A DNA stretch of 64,000 bases, from the NCBI GenBank assembly GCA_021234155.1, contig JAJEKV010000318.1, positions 64,001 to 128,000 of the forward strand, read 5' to 3'. Below, in pieces: positions 11,815 through 22,973 of the stretch. This DNA is from Isoetes taiwanensis (Eukaryota; Streptophyta; Lycopodiopsida; Isoetales; Isoetaceae). Below the pieces are notes generated by a model. That model worked only from the letters and a program-made list of their open reading frames with translations, was not told the origin of the DNA and ran no database searches. Within the stretch, counting starts at the first letter, position 1. Each line of letters starts with the position of its first letter. The position numbers and the translations under genes were made by a program.

Positions 11815-12194
11815 AACAAGGTGCTGCGCACGGAGGGTTGCCCTCCATGGCCGGAGGGTGAAGTGGCTTAAATCATAGTTCAAAGTCATATTTTGACAAT
11901 CAATTCAAAACCATAACCCCGAACATTTAGAAACGAAATCCTCTGTAGCCAACGAACTACCTTTATCTTCCAAAATGCAGCTAAAGAGTTTAGCAACCTG
12001 TGAAATAAAGAACACACGAATTTCAGAACTATAAAATATACGGGGCTATTTGGGAAAATATTTAAAATTTAAGGGCATTTTGGGAATTTTAAAAATACGA
12101 AGGGCGTTTTGGGAATTAAGTCAAGGAAGGGAGCCCCTGAGAAATCGGTGCAACCTGCATAAGGCAACACTTATTAAACACATTATACTTCCAA
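11815..12194 (-). repeat. Right 380-bp inverted-repeat arm
   Basis: Reverse complement of 7841-8220 with about four substitutions and no indel by eye. The outer edge is AGTATAATG on the minus strand at 12194. Confidence 0.9.
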
Positions 12195-12603
12195 ACAATC
12201 TTATTTATTTCAAGAACCATGTACATAATGCGACTAGAGAATGCCAAACTTTTTAAAATGAGATATGGCGAGGAATGATAAGATTGGATGTTCCAAAACG
12301 TTTAAGCTAAGAATAAGAACAGTAGCCAATATTGGCACACATTTAAGCAGCTGTCAGTACTTTATGCTGGTAATGATAGAGGTCCAATGCATTTTGCTTA
12401 GCTTAGGCATTCATGTTGTGAATAATAGCATATTCTTCAAGTACTATACTGGAATGTACACTTCCAAAATCTAAATCGGTTGTGATCACTCTAGAAGAGA
12501 AAAAGACAACTGCCACTATAGGTCTAAAATACGACAGAGAATTCTCACCACTGTAACATGTGGAATAGGGAACAGTTTGACAACCACAGTACCAAGGACC
12601 ACA

Positions 12604-12672
12604 GCATATCAAAATATCCAGCATATGCTTAGGATATGCTGAAAACCCGCATGAGCAAGGGTTTGGCCCATT
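12604..12672 (-). repeat. Dispersed repeat R1, partial copy
   Basis: Contains CAGCATATGCTTAGGATATG and GAGCAAGGGTTTGGCC, in the same orientation as the copy at 15955. Confidence 0.45.
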
Positions 12673-13529
12673 TAAAACAAACATGACATTGAGGCACACA
12701 CTGCAAACCTATGCATTACCAAGACTTGTCGGGCTATTAATGTTTTAGTATTCTAGCTGCTCATTATTCTATGGTTATAATTATACCTTTGGGTATATCA
12801 CTACCAGGAACAGAATGAAGATCATTCAAGTCAGAAGATATGTCCAGACACTCGGCTTTCAATCTACTTTGATGAGCTTCTTTGTAAGCATGTGCTTTGC
12901 AATTAAAGGGACTTCTTGGAGCAGAAACATCTTGTTAACATCCTTTTAATGCCAACACCGGAATCGGATTGTCGGAAGGATCAAGAGGCGGATGAGGGAT
13001 TGAATGGCAAAAAGGAAGAAAATGCAAAGGGAAGAAAGGAAGCGGCAGAAGCAGATCAACTATTTTTGAGTAAGAAACTCCAGCTCCCCTGCTTCTAGCT
13101 TGCCGGAACTGGATACCATTAACAAAGCCATCTCTGGTCAGCAAGCTCTTAGTAGTGCTAGCTTACCTTTCTTTGGATGTTCGCCCACGACCATCTAACG
13201 GCAAGCCAACCACTAACAACTAACATCAGATAATGCACAGTTGTTTCCCCATGTGCACCCATACCTTAAGTACAAAGAAAAGATACAATTTACAACGTCG
13301 TCTCAAACTGCAAGCGGAAGGTCATCTTAATGCATTGCCTCAATTTCTTTTTAACTTGAAAGATTTAAAAGAATTGAAGATGTATATTTCAAAAACTATA
13401 CATTTCAAAAATGGGCCAAATGATACCCTTCTCTTGTGGGACATCTTATACATCCAAAGAATAATCAATAGAAGAGGCAATTCTTCTGGTGCAGACTTTG
13501 AAAATGCAGTATATGCTTTTTGCACCCTC

Positions 13530-13564
13530 TGTGGCCGGAGTGAAGTTGCTTAAATCATAGTTCT
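13530..13564 (+). repeat. Third fragment of the Pack-MULE arm
   Basis: GGCCGGAG, then TGAAGTTGCTTAAATCATAG matches the inner part of the right arm (11848-11880) with small changes. Its presence outside the element shows that the arm sequence belongs to a dispersed family. Confidence 0.5.
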
Positions 13565-14211
13565 ATTTCTATTTTCTTGGAATAAAAAATGTATGTTTCC
13601 CTACTCATTAAGGTTACTTTATTGACCAGTGCTGCAGAATTTTTGCGGGCATGCAATTTACCTGCATCAAGGAATTTGATCTTCTGTCTGTCCTCCCTTT
13701 GGTTTTAGAAAAACTACAAAGAGATAGCAGTTGTTTATTTTAAACACACAATATGCAGCAACTCGGTGATATCAACAATAAGAGACACCATATACAACTA
13801 TCCATGGGTGATATCAACAACAAGAGACACTCTACAACTATCCATAAATTTGTAACGATTGTTGTTGAGTATAAGATCACCCATTGTATATACGATCAAA
13901 CATAGAATGAGGAGCAAATCTGGAACTAGCCAAATGGATAGGGAACATGAATCCATCTGGGAAAAATAGTGATATTGGCAGTATTCGTCACTTAACATAG
14001 CACAAACCATGGATATAATATTTTTCCTCAAAGATATAATGTGCACAAACGATGGATAATAGCCAATAAATACGACACCTATATGGTGGATAACCTACAT
14101 CGTTTCAATTTTATTTCATGCTTCATAAAGATGACATAGTTATTATGTATGGAATATGCATTTGAGAAGCCCCTATAATGTAGACACACGTTGTTTATAT
14201 TATTTCTTTTT

Positions 14212-14278
14212 TGACCTATTGGTCTCCGTGGACGTTAAAAAAACTATTCTATTCTATTCTATTCTATTCTATTCTATT
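14212..14278 (+). mobile_element. LINE copy L1, extreme 3' end only
   Basis: A severely 5'-truncated insertion. It consists of the stem-loop GACC-TATT-GGTC (14213-14224), the box TCCGTGGACGTTAAAA and a (TTCTA)n tail to about 14278. The same three parts end the other LINE copies in this window. Confidence 0.8.
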
Positions 14279-14617
14279 TGAAGCCTCCTTGAAATTTCTC
14301 TTTCTAATTTGCATTCCCAAATTTCTCTATGGTTTGAAATTTAATGCTATTAGGTATGCCAAATCTTGCATATTCGTCAAACTCAGCCTCTTGTGCAATT
14401 ATTGGACTCAAAATAGCAAGGTACCCAACGTGTACATAATGTGCAAAATAATTAATCAATAATATGAAGATTCAGATTTGTGCTATGTAAAAAATCAATA
14501 ATATGAAAGCTTAGATGATTCAAATTTTTGCTATTAGATGTTATGACATGATGCTTGCTTCTTATGCATCTACATTTGTTAGAGGATTTGAACAGACTCC
14601 ATATGTGTGCATGTTCC

Positions 14618-14840
14618 AAAAGACATCAAGTACCCATCATCCTCATCTAAGTCATTTAATTGAGATCTTGCAACGAATATAGGCTCAGATCCAAATCTAG
14701 GCTCAGATCGAAATCGATTAGGCCCATATAAAAAGACATTTGGCATAATCCCATCATGGTTTTTCTCCAAGTCGAACTTTGCAATCCCAGTGCTCTTCAA
14801 AGGTTCATCAAAGAGGGCAGTGTAGATGTAGCGTTGTTTT
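14618..14840 (-). pseudogene. Carotenoid cleavage dioxygenase exon fragment
   Basis: The minus strand, after an acceptor CTTTCAG (AG at 14841-14842), reads RYIYTALFDEPLKSTGIAKF, then a segment with SEPIFVARS and EEDDGYLMSF-like residues (DEDDGYLMSF). The pattern of AKFDL, then (G)SEP.FV.R, then a run of acidic residues and DGYL..F is characteristic of the RPE65/CCD/NCED family, near the C-terminal third. This family oxidatively cleaves carotenoids, for example in abscisic acid or apocarotenoid synthesis. A short internal duplication (FRSEPRFGSEP) is atypical. No other CCD exons are visible, and the reading stops soon after DGYLMSF, so this is an isolated fragment. I cannot say which CCD subfamily it came from. 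Confidence 0.8.
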
Positions 14841-15310
14841 CTGAAAGGTGCCAAAGTAATAAACCGAATTGAAATAGTGACTTGTATGCATGATTTGCAA
14901 GAATGGGAAAGTATAAATGCCAATGACTCCAAACAAACATGAATGAAACCCAAATACTAAACTACTTCTATATCCTAACTTTTTAGAAAAAATGTGCGGT
15001 TTTAGGGTTTTAGGGCTTTTTTCCCTATTTGGTCACAATGGTTGGCCATGGGTTGTGGGTCGGATAGCAGAGAGCAATTAGATTACTCTGTTTTCAGAAA
15101 ATAGGGCCACCCAAGGAAGATACGTATGCGGGCTAAGTAAAGGACTCAATTGATTTCAAGGAACTCTCTCTGGGGTGATAAGCGCTTTTGAGAATAGATA
15201 AAAGCAAGAAGAACAAATTTCAGATAGAATTCTTCAATTTTCGGATGCTTCGATACTTGATATTCATGCATCACTTATCTTAAAAGAATCTTTGAATGAT
15301 TGAATAAAGG

Positions 15311-15756
15311 TCTTAACACTTTTTGGGAAAATAATGCTTATCCACAAGAAACCGTATACAAAAAATTCTATCTTTATAAATGTTTATAGAAGAGGTCCCA
15401 AACTACTAACCTTCCTAAGGCACTTGTTAATGGATGGAAACTCTACAACTCTTTTTTAGTCGCATGCGATGAGGCCATTCCAAAGGAAAATTAAATGGGT
15501 GAAAGAAGAGGATTTGGGCAAGAAGCTGGCTTCTTGCCCAAAGTCCTATGAGTTCGCCCATTTAAGGAATGCGCTTTCCTTTGCAATGGCAAAAAAGAGT
15601 TGTAGAGTTGAAATAAATTAACAAGTATGTGCTTAGGAAGGTTAGTAGTTTGGGATCTCTTCTATAAACATTTAGGAAAGATAGAATTTTTTGAGCGGTT
15701 AGAATTTCTTGAAGGATAAGCATAATCGAGGACCATGAGAAAGAAAAGTGTTAAGA
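15311..15756. mobile_element. 446-bp foldback element
   Basis: The whole segment is an imperfect palindrome centred near 15527. The outer ends are TCTTAACACTTTT (15311) and AAAAGTGTTAAGA (15744-15756). The arms share AAAAATTCTATCTTT, CCCAAACTACTAACCTTCCT and others in inverted order, down to a central hairpin TTTGGGCAAGAAGC-TGGCTTCTTGCCCAAA. It has no coding capacity. The class is unknown. It is a MITE or foldback-type element, and no target duplication was identified. Confidence 0.75.
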
Positions 15757-15819
15757 TTTTGTTTTCAATTTTTCAAAGATTTTTCTTTTGTTCTAATTAA
15801 ATGCTTTTCTTGTTTACAG

Positions 15820-15950
15820 AAGTCAAGCAGGAAGTGGAGCAGGAAGTGGAGAATTCTGAAGAAGAAGAGGAGGAGAATTCTGAGGAAGAGGAGGATGAAG
15901 AAGAAGAGGAAGAGGAAGAGGCAGAGTTTACAACCAATCATAAGTTTTGA
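15820..15950 (+). CDS. Candidate terminal exon encoding an acidic C-terminus
   Basis: After an acceptor (TTGTTTACAG ending at 15819) one frame reads EVKQEVEQEVENSEEEEEEN, then further Glu/Asp runs, and ends AEFTTNHKF at a TGA (15948-15950). Long acidic tails of this kind occur in nucleolar and chromatin proteins, but composition alone does not identify the gene. No upstream exon was found, since the foldback element lies directly before it. A GAA/GAG microsatellite that happens to be open is a real alternative. Confidence 0.25.
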
Positions 15951-15954
15951 GCAG

Positions 15955-16063
15955 TCATCAGCATATCCTAGGGATATTATAGCATATACCTAGGATATGC
16001 CAAAAGCCCACATAAACAAGGGTTTGCCCCCCTAGGGGCAACCCAAAAACAACGAGGATTTAT
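15955..16063 (-). repeat. Dispersed repeat R1, copy 2
   Basis: Inverted copy of 3010-3125. It has GCATATACCTAGGATATGCC, then AACAAGGGTTTGCCCCCCTA and GGGGCAACCC. The CCCCTAGGGG core is itself a palindrome. Confidence 0.55.
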
Positions 16064-16312
16064 CTGTTTATTCATTATTAATAAATTCTATTATTACATG
16101 CTACCTCATGTATTAATATTGGTATTGGTATAATATTATATGTCTAATTCTATGCAATGTTTTCGTTTCCATAATTTGAGCACCTCTAGTTTGTTAGATT
16201 TGTGAGGCTATGATATACCATCCATCATTAAAGTATTAGATAATGTGTATATCTACACCCCTACACCATCCTTAAGGCCCCGAAGGGGCCAAAAAAAATT
16301 TTAGTTAACACA

Positions 16313-16747
16313 AACCATTAACACACAACTAACATTATTAACACAAACCATTGCATTTGACACATTTAAATTAAAACCCCCCTTAAACCCCCTTTGGTTT
16401 GGGTGCATATTCACACGGGGGGTTACGCAGGGCAGCGAGAGCCTCAAAAAATTTACAATACATGTATAAAATTAACACCATTAAGTACATTCTCTCAAAC
16501 CTTATAGTATTTTTTAAAGGGAAAAACTACAATATACCCCTAACTTTTTGCAAAATTCACAACATACCCCTAACTTTTAACATACAGTACACAAAAACTT
16601 GTACATGCATGCCCCACAAACGAGGATCGCTATGTACGGTCCAGATCTTGGAATAAAGGGCAAATATACCCATCCGACAGCTCTCGTTGCCCGAGGTAAC
16701 CCCCGTGTATGTTTTGTATTAAAAATGTTAGTTGTGTGTTAATGGTT
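16313..16747. mobile_element. MITE family M, copy A
   Basis: The ends AACCATTAACACACAACTAA (16313) and TTAGTTGTGTGTTAATGGTT (ending 16747) are inverted. Inside are the blocks CCCCCTTTGGTTTGGGTGCA, TATTCACACGGGGGG and CCCCACAAACGAGGA, shared with copy B at 38601. The arms are more diverged than in copy B. No coding capacity. Confidence 0.7.
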
Positions 16748-17399
16748 CTTTGGCGATCTGATGGGTCTGATCAGACTTACCGCTTATCAATACAGGAATT
16801 GATGAAGCAAGAGGTTATTGAAAAAGAGTTGTGCCATGTTTCTTCTGAAAATGTTTGTACCTTTGAGTATATGTACTCCTTTGCTGGACACATAATGCAA
16901 TGAATTTTCTTCTGAGGTAGAAGTTAACTAAGATGTTTGCACATGTAGGTTAAGGTTAGCAGCACGTTCCTACCACATAGATAGGTTAAATGTAAAGATC
17001 TTGCATTTTGGATTTCTGCCATGGCCAATCTTATTCAGGTATATTTTAATCAAGTGCAAAGACCTATGATAGGTCTATTTATTTGTCTTAGGCAAAAGCA
17101 AAAACAAAGTCTCTCTAATTGATGAGCTTCAATGCAAATATTATGTCACCATCCTCTCTAACAAAAGACATAAGGCTAAAGCCTGTCTTAGACTCTCTTG
17201 GTGTTCTAGGATGGACTGTATGAGAGCCTTCCTATGGACTGTAGCTCCCCATATTGTAAAGGCTATCCAGAAACAGATGAATTCTACAGGAATAGTTTTG
17301 AGTTGTAGCTACCTTCACATGGCATGGTAAAAAATTACAACGGCTACTTGCTCCTTTACACCTCATATGATTATGAGATTAGTGCTCCAAGATACCAAG
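16748..17399. other. Spacer without recognised features
   Basis: A short open frame follows an acceptor-like CAG at about 16794 (ELMKQEVIEKELCHVSSENV), but it matches nothing I know. The rest is featureless. Confidence 0.4.
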
Positions 17400-17478
17400 C
17401 CACAATTTAGTCCCACCTGCCCTAGAGTCTGCACGGCGTCAGCCATGGCCGTCTACTACTGCACCCCCAAGCCGCTTC

Positions 17479-17970
17479 ATGCCACCACTGCCCCAACGTA
17501 GGCCACAGCCTATGCCCTGCCGACAGCAAACAACACCTGTTGTGCTGGGCAGGATTGACCCAACAATCAGAGAGTTCCAAGAGCTGAGACGGCGAAGCCA
17601 CAATGTGGTGGTACACGGTCTGACAGAAGAGGCAGGGGAGGACCTCATTAACTGGCTCCAGATGTTGATTCTTGCTCGAATGACACTCCCCACGCCGGTA
17701 CACATTATTAGGGCAAGACGCCATGGTATCCAGCGCCTAGACCGCCCACGGGTAGTCACGTTCACAGTATGAAATGTGCAAGTGAAAGCAGCCATCCTGC
17801 GCCAGGGTAGGCAGCTGAAGGGAACTGCTCTGTATGTTGACCGAGACCTGAACCCGGCCCCAACAAGAAGACCCCAGGTACGAGTTGGCCAAAGTTAAAA
17901 GCATTCGCAGACAGGGAGGAGCTGCAGTACTGATTCGGGGCAAGATGCAAATTTTTAGGCTGCCAAATGC
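17479..17970 (+). pseudogene. LINE nucleic-acid-binding (ORF1-like) domain
   Basis: Reads RRRSHNVVVHGLTEEAGEDL, then HIIRARRHGIQRLDRPRVVT. After an in-frame TGA (17770-17772) it continues NVQVKAAILRQGRQLKGTA and LYVDRDLNPA. The order hNhVVhGL, then RLG-like basic residues, then PR.hhV.F, then K..IL+.....LKGT.hYhD.DL.P is the L1-type RNA-binding domain plan. It binds LINE RNA in the ribonucleoprotein. At least one stop and one later frameshift disable it. Confidence 0.75.
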
Positions 17971-18164
17971 TGTTGCGAATCCTGCGAACCCTCCAGCAGC
18001 CACCGGCCATGCCACTGCTTCGCCTGCCACAGCCGCACATCCTGCTCCAGTTGCCTCACCTTCTGTTGCTTGCACATCTCAGGCTGCTTCCACTTCTGCC
18101 ATCCCCCCTTCTGTTGCCGCCACTGAATCCCCACCTGCAGCCCCTGCCAACAAATAGGAATTGC

Positions 18165-18740
18165 GCCTCCGCATGGTCTTCTGGAATTGTCGGGGCTTCC
18201 CATGGCAGAAGGGAGATAGTCTTAACTTAGTTGCCGTAGACATGGATCTCATCTTCCTCATGGAAACATGGGAGCATGCAGGATACTAGCGCTACTCAAT
18301 CTTCAATGATTGCACAGGAAAGCGGGGGCATGGGGGGATTGTCTGCTACTACCGAACGGCCTTGGCACAGTCAATCCCCTTGTTCAAGACAGACAAGCAC
18401 AACAGGTACCTGTGGGTGTGTGTGCAAAACTGCCAAAGCAGACCTCTCTTTGTGGTAGCCTGCTACTTTCCACATGTAGAAAGCAACTTCTACCATACCC
18501 ACTCGAATGTGGATAGGCCGGACCTCTACGTCGATGATGACATACAGCAGCATAAACAGTTGGGCAGTGCCATACCAGGGTAGAACAACCCATGAGATTT
18601 GATCCCTTGACTGATGATGTATTGCAGTTGCGTCCTGCAGAAGGAGCTTGGCCACGGACCTCAGATGACAATCAGGTCATGCGCTATGGTAGACAGTTGC
18701 TTTTGCTCTGTGGTATCTTTGATCTGGTAATCTGCCAATT
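18165..18740 (+). pseudogene. LINE endonuclease (EEP-type) domain
   Basis: Reads FWNCRGFPWQKGDSLN, DLIFLMETWEHAGY, RGHGGIVCYYRTALAQSIPL, YLWVCVQNCQSRPLFVVACY and FPHVESNFY. N-C-RG, L-M/E-T and the GG-(hydrophobic) strand are hallmarks of endonuclease-exonuclease-phosphatase domains of LINEs, which nick the target. A later piece (DDNQVMRYGRQLLLLCGIFD) fits the domain end. The expected GDFNA motif is lost and several frames are used, so it is inactive. Confidence 0.8.
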
Positions 18741-19650
18741 TTATGATCTTGTTCTGACATGACACATGAAGGAGGATAAGTTGGATATGAAGAATGAGAT
18801 CCCTCTGAATTTGCAAAATTAGTGAAAAGAATAAAGAATGGTGAACAAAGTTAAAGGGCGTAGGCATAATGGAGCAAAAAGACCCAAGTCATTATGGTTC
18901 AGTGAAAACAACAGTCCAAGATGGTTTTAGAGATATCATCTGAACAGGTATTATCTGCAAATTTGTATGTTATGAAAGGTGTGGACATAATGAGAGTTGT
19001 AGTTGAGATGACTATTCCTCTGGTTGCCTAACTTTATAACACTGCAACACTGTAGTTGTAAATTCTTGACACATATAAGTAATATTGTTCATAGTTGGTC
19101 ACCTTTAAATCTTCAAATGGTAACTTAAATCTACAAATAGTCTTTCCTTTTTATGCAAGTCCCATCTAGCTATAATAAATTTGGCATGTAATAAGTGTAC
19201 ACCAACATGAGATGTATCTACACATGTGCTTTTTTGAGCAAATTCTTAATGAGAGGCTTCAATTCACTTCAGTTGTTGCAATGGAAATAACTATCGTCAA
19301 TCATTTTTGGAGGAGGAGATAACTACTTTGCATGGAGCATGCAAATCACACATTTTTTCCTTCTCAAACACAAGGTGAGAAAATGCAGGTTTAAAGATGA
19401 TGAAAAGAAATATTTGTGGCAGCTAAGGTCGTCTCAATAAATTTCATGTATAAAGTAACTATCTTACCTACAAATATTGGAATTAAAGGGCAATATGGTA
19501 TAGTACGCTCATAAATAACTAGTAATTTAGTTTTGAAACTATAATATTGAACACATTACCAAACTACACTAACATTGTATAGTAATGCAAAAAGATATAG
19601 AAAACTCTTGTTCATAGACTAAGAAACAGCTCTGAATTGAAAAGTGGAGA
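18741..19650. other. Downstream flank of the pathogen-related gene
   Basis: AT-rich and without ORFs of note. It contains the probable 3' untranslated region of the minus-strand gene (AATAAAT-like words on the minus strand near 19440), and nothing else is recognised. Confidence 0.4.
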
Positions 19651-22600
19651 TCATGTTGTTCCTTTTCCCTTTTCTTTTGGACTAATAAATGGGCACCCTT
19701 CAATACCTTTCTTATAAGATATGTACTCTGGGGACTTTACCCCTTTTGATAGCAAACCAAGAAAGTGGCTAGGATCATAATAAATTCCAAGTTCAACAAT
19801 CCTTAGTTTCTCATCCACCTACAAATAAGCAGTAAAGTAATGCTTTTAGTTGCATAGTTAATTTGGATATATACATATGCATAAGAGTTCTAAAGACTTT
19901 CACCTTAGCTATTGATATTCCTAGCAATTCTATCACCTCGCCGGTAGGTTCATAACCTTTAAATCCACCTTCCATCATGCCCCAGTGTCTCCATTTGAAT
20001 GCCACAGATGGAGGTCCAGAATACACTTCCAATACTTCCCAAGCAAACCCGCTAGGAAATATTGTTTTAAATATGTCATGAGATGATTCAAAGGTTTCTT
20101 GAGATGCTTTGTAGGTATCAAATTCTCCTGGCAATGTTGTTGTTAATAAGGCATTATAGCTCCCTAGTTTGATAGTGTAATGCATTTGTGACATAGGAGA
20201 TCGTCCTACAACAATATAAAGCAAGCTAATAATGTAGAAAGAAATGGACATTGAAAAATTCAATAATAGATTATGAGAATTTTAGTTCTTTTCTTTAAGA
20301 ATAGAATAGAATAGAATATGATTTTAAGATATTGCCATCATAGATATAAAATTATAATTTGTAATAATGTCGATCCAAGGTGCATCGTATTCTTAGTTTA
20401 TTGAAATTTTGCAAACCACTTCTAGTTGCATATGAAAGAAGCTTCTATGTTTTATTGAAATTTTGCAAACCACTTCTAGTTGCATATGAAAGAAGCTTCT
20501 ATGTTTATTTGCAGCTTAACTATTCATCTCATTGCGTGGAACTTTCAATCATCTCAATGTGTAACTTCTTTATTAACATTTCATTGATCATTGGTTCTTG
20601 ATTTTTCATCATTGTGCACAACCTTGAAATTACTTCTTCTAGTTTTTGTAAACAAGGTCCTAACCTATGTACATCTTTACTTCAAGCATTATGTAGAGCC
20701 AACAAAAAGTTGTTTATAGACACTAATATAATCTTTATTTGAACTATTTCTATTTCCATATCTTCATTTTAATGTACAAAATGAAAACCAAGTTTATTTT
20801 AGATGCAAGTCCTGGTAATTCTAGATGAGAATGATAGAGGTATGAAGTCTACAACTTTATCTAATGTTAGATAAAGTCTAGTAGTATAGGTCTAAAACTT
20901 TATCTAATGTTTTAGTTGACAAAGTGTAATGATTATACCTATAATGTCATAAATTACAAGTCCTCAAATGAGGCATTGCATGGATAAACAACCAAATACG
21001 TAACAATACATAACAAGCTTGTGATACAGCTTCATGTTAGTACTACTATTCATTCACATTAGTACTATTATTACTAAATACATAAGAGTACTAAAATGAA
21101 GATTGCGATACAGCTTCACGTTAGTACTATTATTTGGGTTTTGTTATTATCGTGTAAGTTCATTCGATTAAATACATCACTAAAAACATCTTAATGATGG
21201 GATCAAGTACATTATCAACAACACCTAATCTTTTGTCTTATTGCTAGATGATGCATTCATGAGTTGTGTAATGGGAGATAATGGTTAATTCGAGAACGTC
21301 CAAGGAATAGTCTTAGCCAACGAGATGAAAGTAAAATTTTCTAGTTGAGTTAGTGCATGAGAGAAAGAGTTCTAATAGCGTTTCACGAAAAGTTCTATAT
21401 GAATTCCCACTTGAAACTTAAAAATATCTGACAAGCTAGAGAACACTGGGAGATTTTTACGGCAAGACCTGGTAAGTTCTCACTTGATTTGATGAGGAAC
21501 ACTGAAATTAGAGGTTTAATTAGAGGTCTCCTAATGCTCTTGCATATGATGACAAGTGTTGGAGCAAAACCTGGTGGAATTATTCTTGGCGCGGGATCAT
21601 GATTATTCATGGAAAAATATCCTTGATTCGTAATCAAATTGCTGGTTTATAGCAACACAAGAAAACGAAATTCAGAAGTCCAACTGGCACACAAAAAAGC
21701 CACGTGTAAATCCACGTGTACTTTCTTAACCTGGCATTGCGTGATCGCCAGATGCTGTAGTAGCTTTCAAACAGGATGTTTGTTTAGTCCCCTGAAATTG
21801 AAGCTTGGAGTTTATCCGACAAAACACATGAGGTATAGATCTGAGCGTTTGAAGATTTTCTGAGGAGAGAGAATCCAAGTCATCAATTTGGGTTTCTTTG
21901 GTTTTGTTTCTTTCGTACTTTGGTTCAATCTGAGTTTACGGTAAGGTTATATTTTTGTGCCCCACTGCGACCTAAACCCTTTGAAAGGGCTCCATATAGA
22001 AGAGCTGATTTAGTCTGATGCCCGTAAGCTTGTCTGTGGTATTTGTAAAGAAGGAAAATAGGCCTTTATGCACATATAACACTCTGTGCTGCAAAACTCA
22101 AAGGTCATGAAGGATGGGTTTGTGCAAAGAAAGGCTTGACTGGAACACTTGGATCGTGAAAAAACTGCCATGGCCCCAAATTTGGAACATTATGAAACTA
22201 TTCCTGTAGCATATGAGCCTATTATTTTATCTTCTAACACTATGAGTTGTAACCGCCTCTGCTTCATGACCAATAGTAGGATAAAAGGCTGAAAGTTTTG
22301 CGCGGAAATAAAGTATGTGGAGCATTGAATTTGCTAATCAGGTACTTGCAAATTCCAACCTCGCCATGCTCATGGAGCAAGTCTGTTGATGATAGCTATA
22401 CATGATTTGATCCCATTTCACTTTCCACTTTGATCAAAGCTAATTGTGGCACATTACATGGAGGATACAAAACAATGTTGACCTAGCAAATTGCAGTTGT
22501 TTCATCCATTTGCATACATCTAATAGAACATGCTATCCTCCTCTATACTGCCTTAACAAAATCTAGAAACATTACAACAAAAACTACTGTCTTGTATAGC

Positions 22601-22973
22601 TTAAAATCAACTAACTAAAACTTGGATGTAGAGGTTTACCATTTACAACGAGGGAGAAACGGTCGGGATCGATTGTCTTGAAATCCTCCACTCGAGTTTT
22701 ATGGCTGAGTTCCATTTCGTAGCTCTTAACCAAATTCTGGACAGTTTCTTCGAGAGAGCCCTTGGGCCAGATCTGCAGAAACGAAAGGGTTGAGCGGAAG
22801 CTGGGAAACGGGAAGGAATGAAAAAAAAAAGAAAAAAAATAGCAGACCTTGGTTCTGGTTTTTTCGTAGAAACGATTTACAAGGTCGTAACCAGGAGGGG
22901 AGCCAAAGCGCCAGTGTGTGAGCTCCTCTGCAGGGCCGTAGAGATGCTGGCGGTAAGGATCCTCCATCGCCAT
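19651..22973 (-). CDS. Pathogen-related protein, complete four-exon gene
   Basis: A 242-residue plant pathogen-related protein assembled from four exons with canonical GT-AG borders and consistent phases: 22973-22848, 22772-22640, 20205-19904 and 19818-19651. The protein begins MAMEDPYRQHLYG and continues WRFGSPPGYDLVNRFYEKTR, NLVKSYEMELSHKT, LGSYNALLTTTLPGEF, FPSGFAWEVLEVYSGPP, VAFKWRHWG and GIYYDPSHFLGLL. The length and every conserved block match the plant PR family (barley pathogen-related protein and Arabidopsis homologues, about 240-250 residues). The family has a SnoaL/NTF2-like fold and is linked to pathogen response, but its biochemical activity is unknown. The start is the first of two close ATGs (22973 and 22967). 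Intron 2 is 2.43 kb and contains a tandem duplication. There is no frame break, so the gene is probably live. No regulatory element could be assigned with confidence. Confidence 0.95.
20397..20506. repeat. 54-bp tandem duplication in intron 2
   Basis: Two adjacent, essentially identical copies of a unit containing GCAAACCACTTCTAGTTGCA. A short (AGAAT)n run lies just upstream (about 20300-20318). Confidence 0.85.

Larger units (their letters stand above)
7841..12194. mobile_element. Pack-MULE-like element with captured methionine synthase gene
   Basis: Two inverted repeats of 380 bp each (7841-8220 and 11815-12194) enclose the 5' half of a MetE gene with its introns. The arms differ at only about four positions by eye. 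Long near-identical terminal inverted repeats around a host gene fragment are the hallmark of Pack-MULEs. The arms also carry a TTCCC-anchored internal triplication resembling the ends of the Mutator-like element at 53684-55370. No transposase is visible inside, so the element would be non-autonomous. I could not find a convincing 9-bp target duplication at the outer ends, which keeps the class assignment provisional. A local inverted duplication is the alternative. Confidence 0.65.
12195..14211. other. Spacer with repeat fragments
   Basis: No gene is recognised. The interval holds a partial R1 repeat (12604-12672) and a third fragment of the Pack-MULE arm (13530-13564). A pair of short direct repeats (GGGTGATATCAACAAYAAGAGACAC-like) lies around 13768-13830. 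Confidence 0.45.
17400..18740 (+). mobile_element. LINE copy L2, 5' half
   Basis: A GC-richer block in AT-rich surroundings, carrying a nucleic-acid-binding domain followed by an apurinic-type endonuclease in the same direction, both frame-broken. It is cut off before the reverse transcriptase. Combined with L4 (32600-34855) it gives the full order of the LINE family. Ends are approximate because coding similarity fades before them. Confidence 0.8.

Noticed and set aside
7841-12194. Calling the inverted-repeat element a confirmed MULE with a target duplication
   Set aside because: The outer flanks (TTTTTTGAC on the left, ACAATCTTA on the right) do not match in any register I tried.
17422-18671. 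Minus-strand ORFs of 80-112 residues
   Set aside because: Antisense shadows of the LINE binding and endonuclease domains, which are recognisable on the plus strand.
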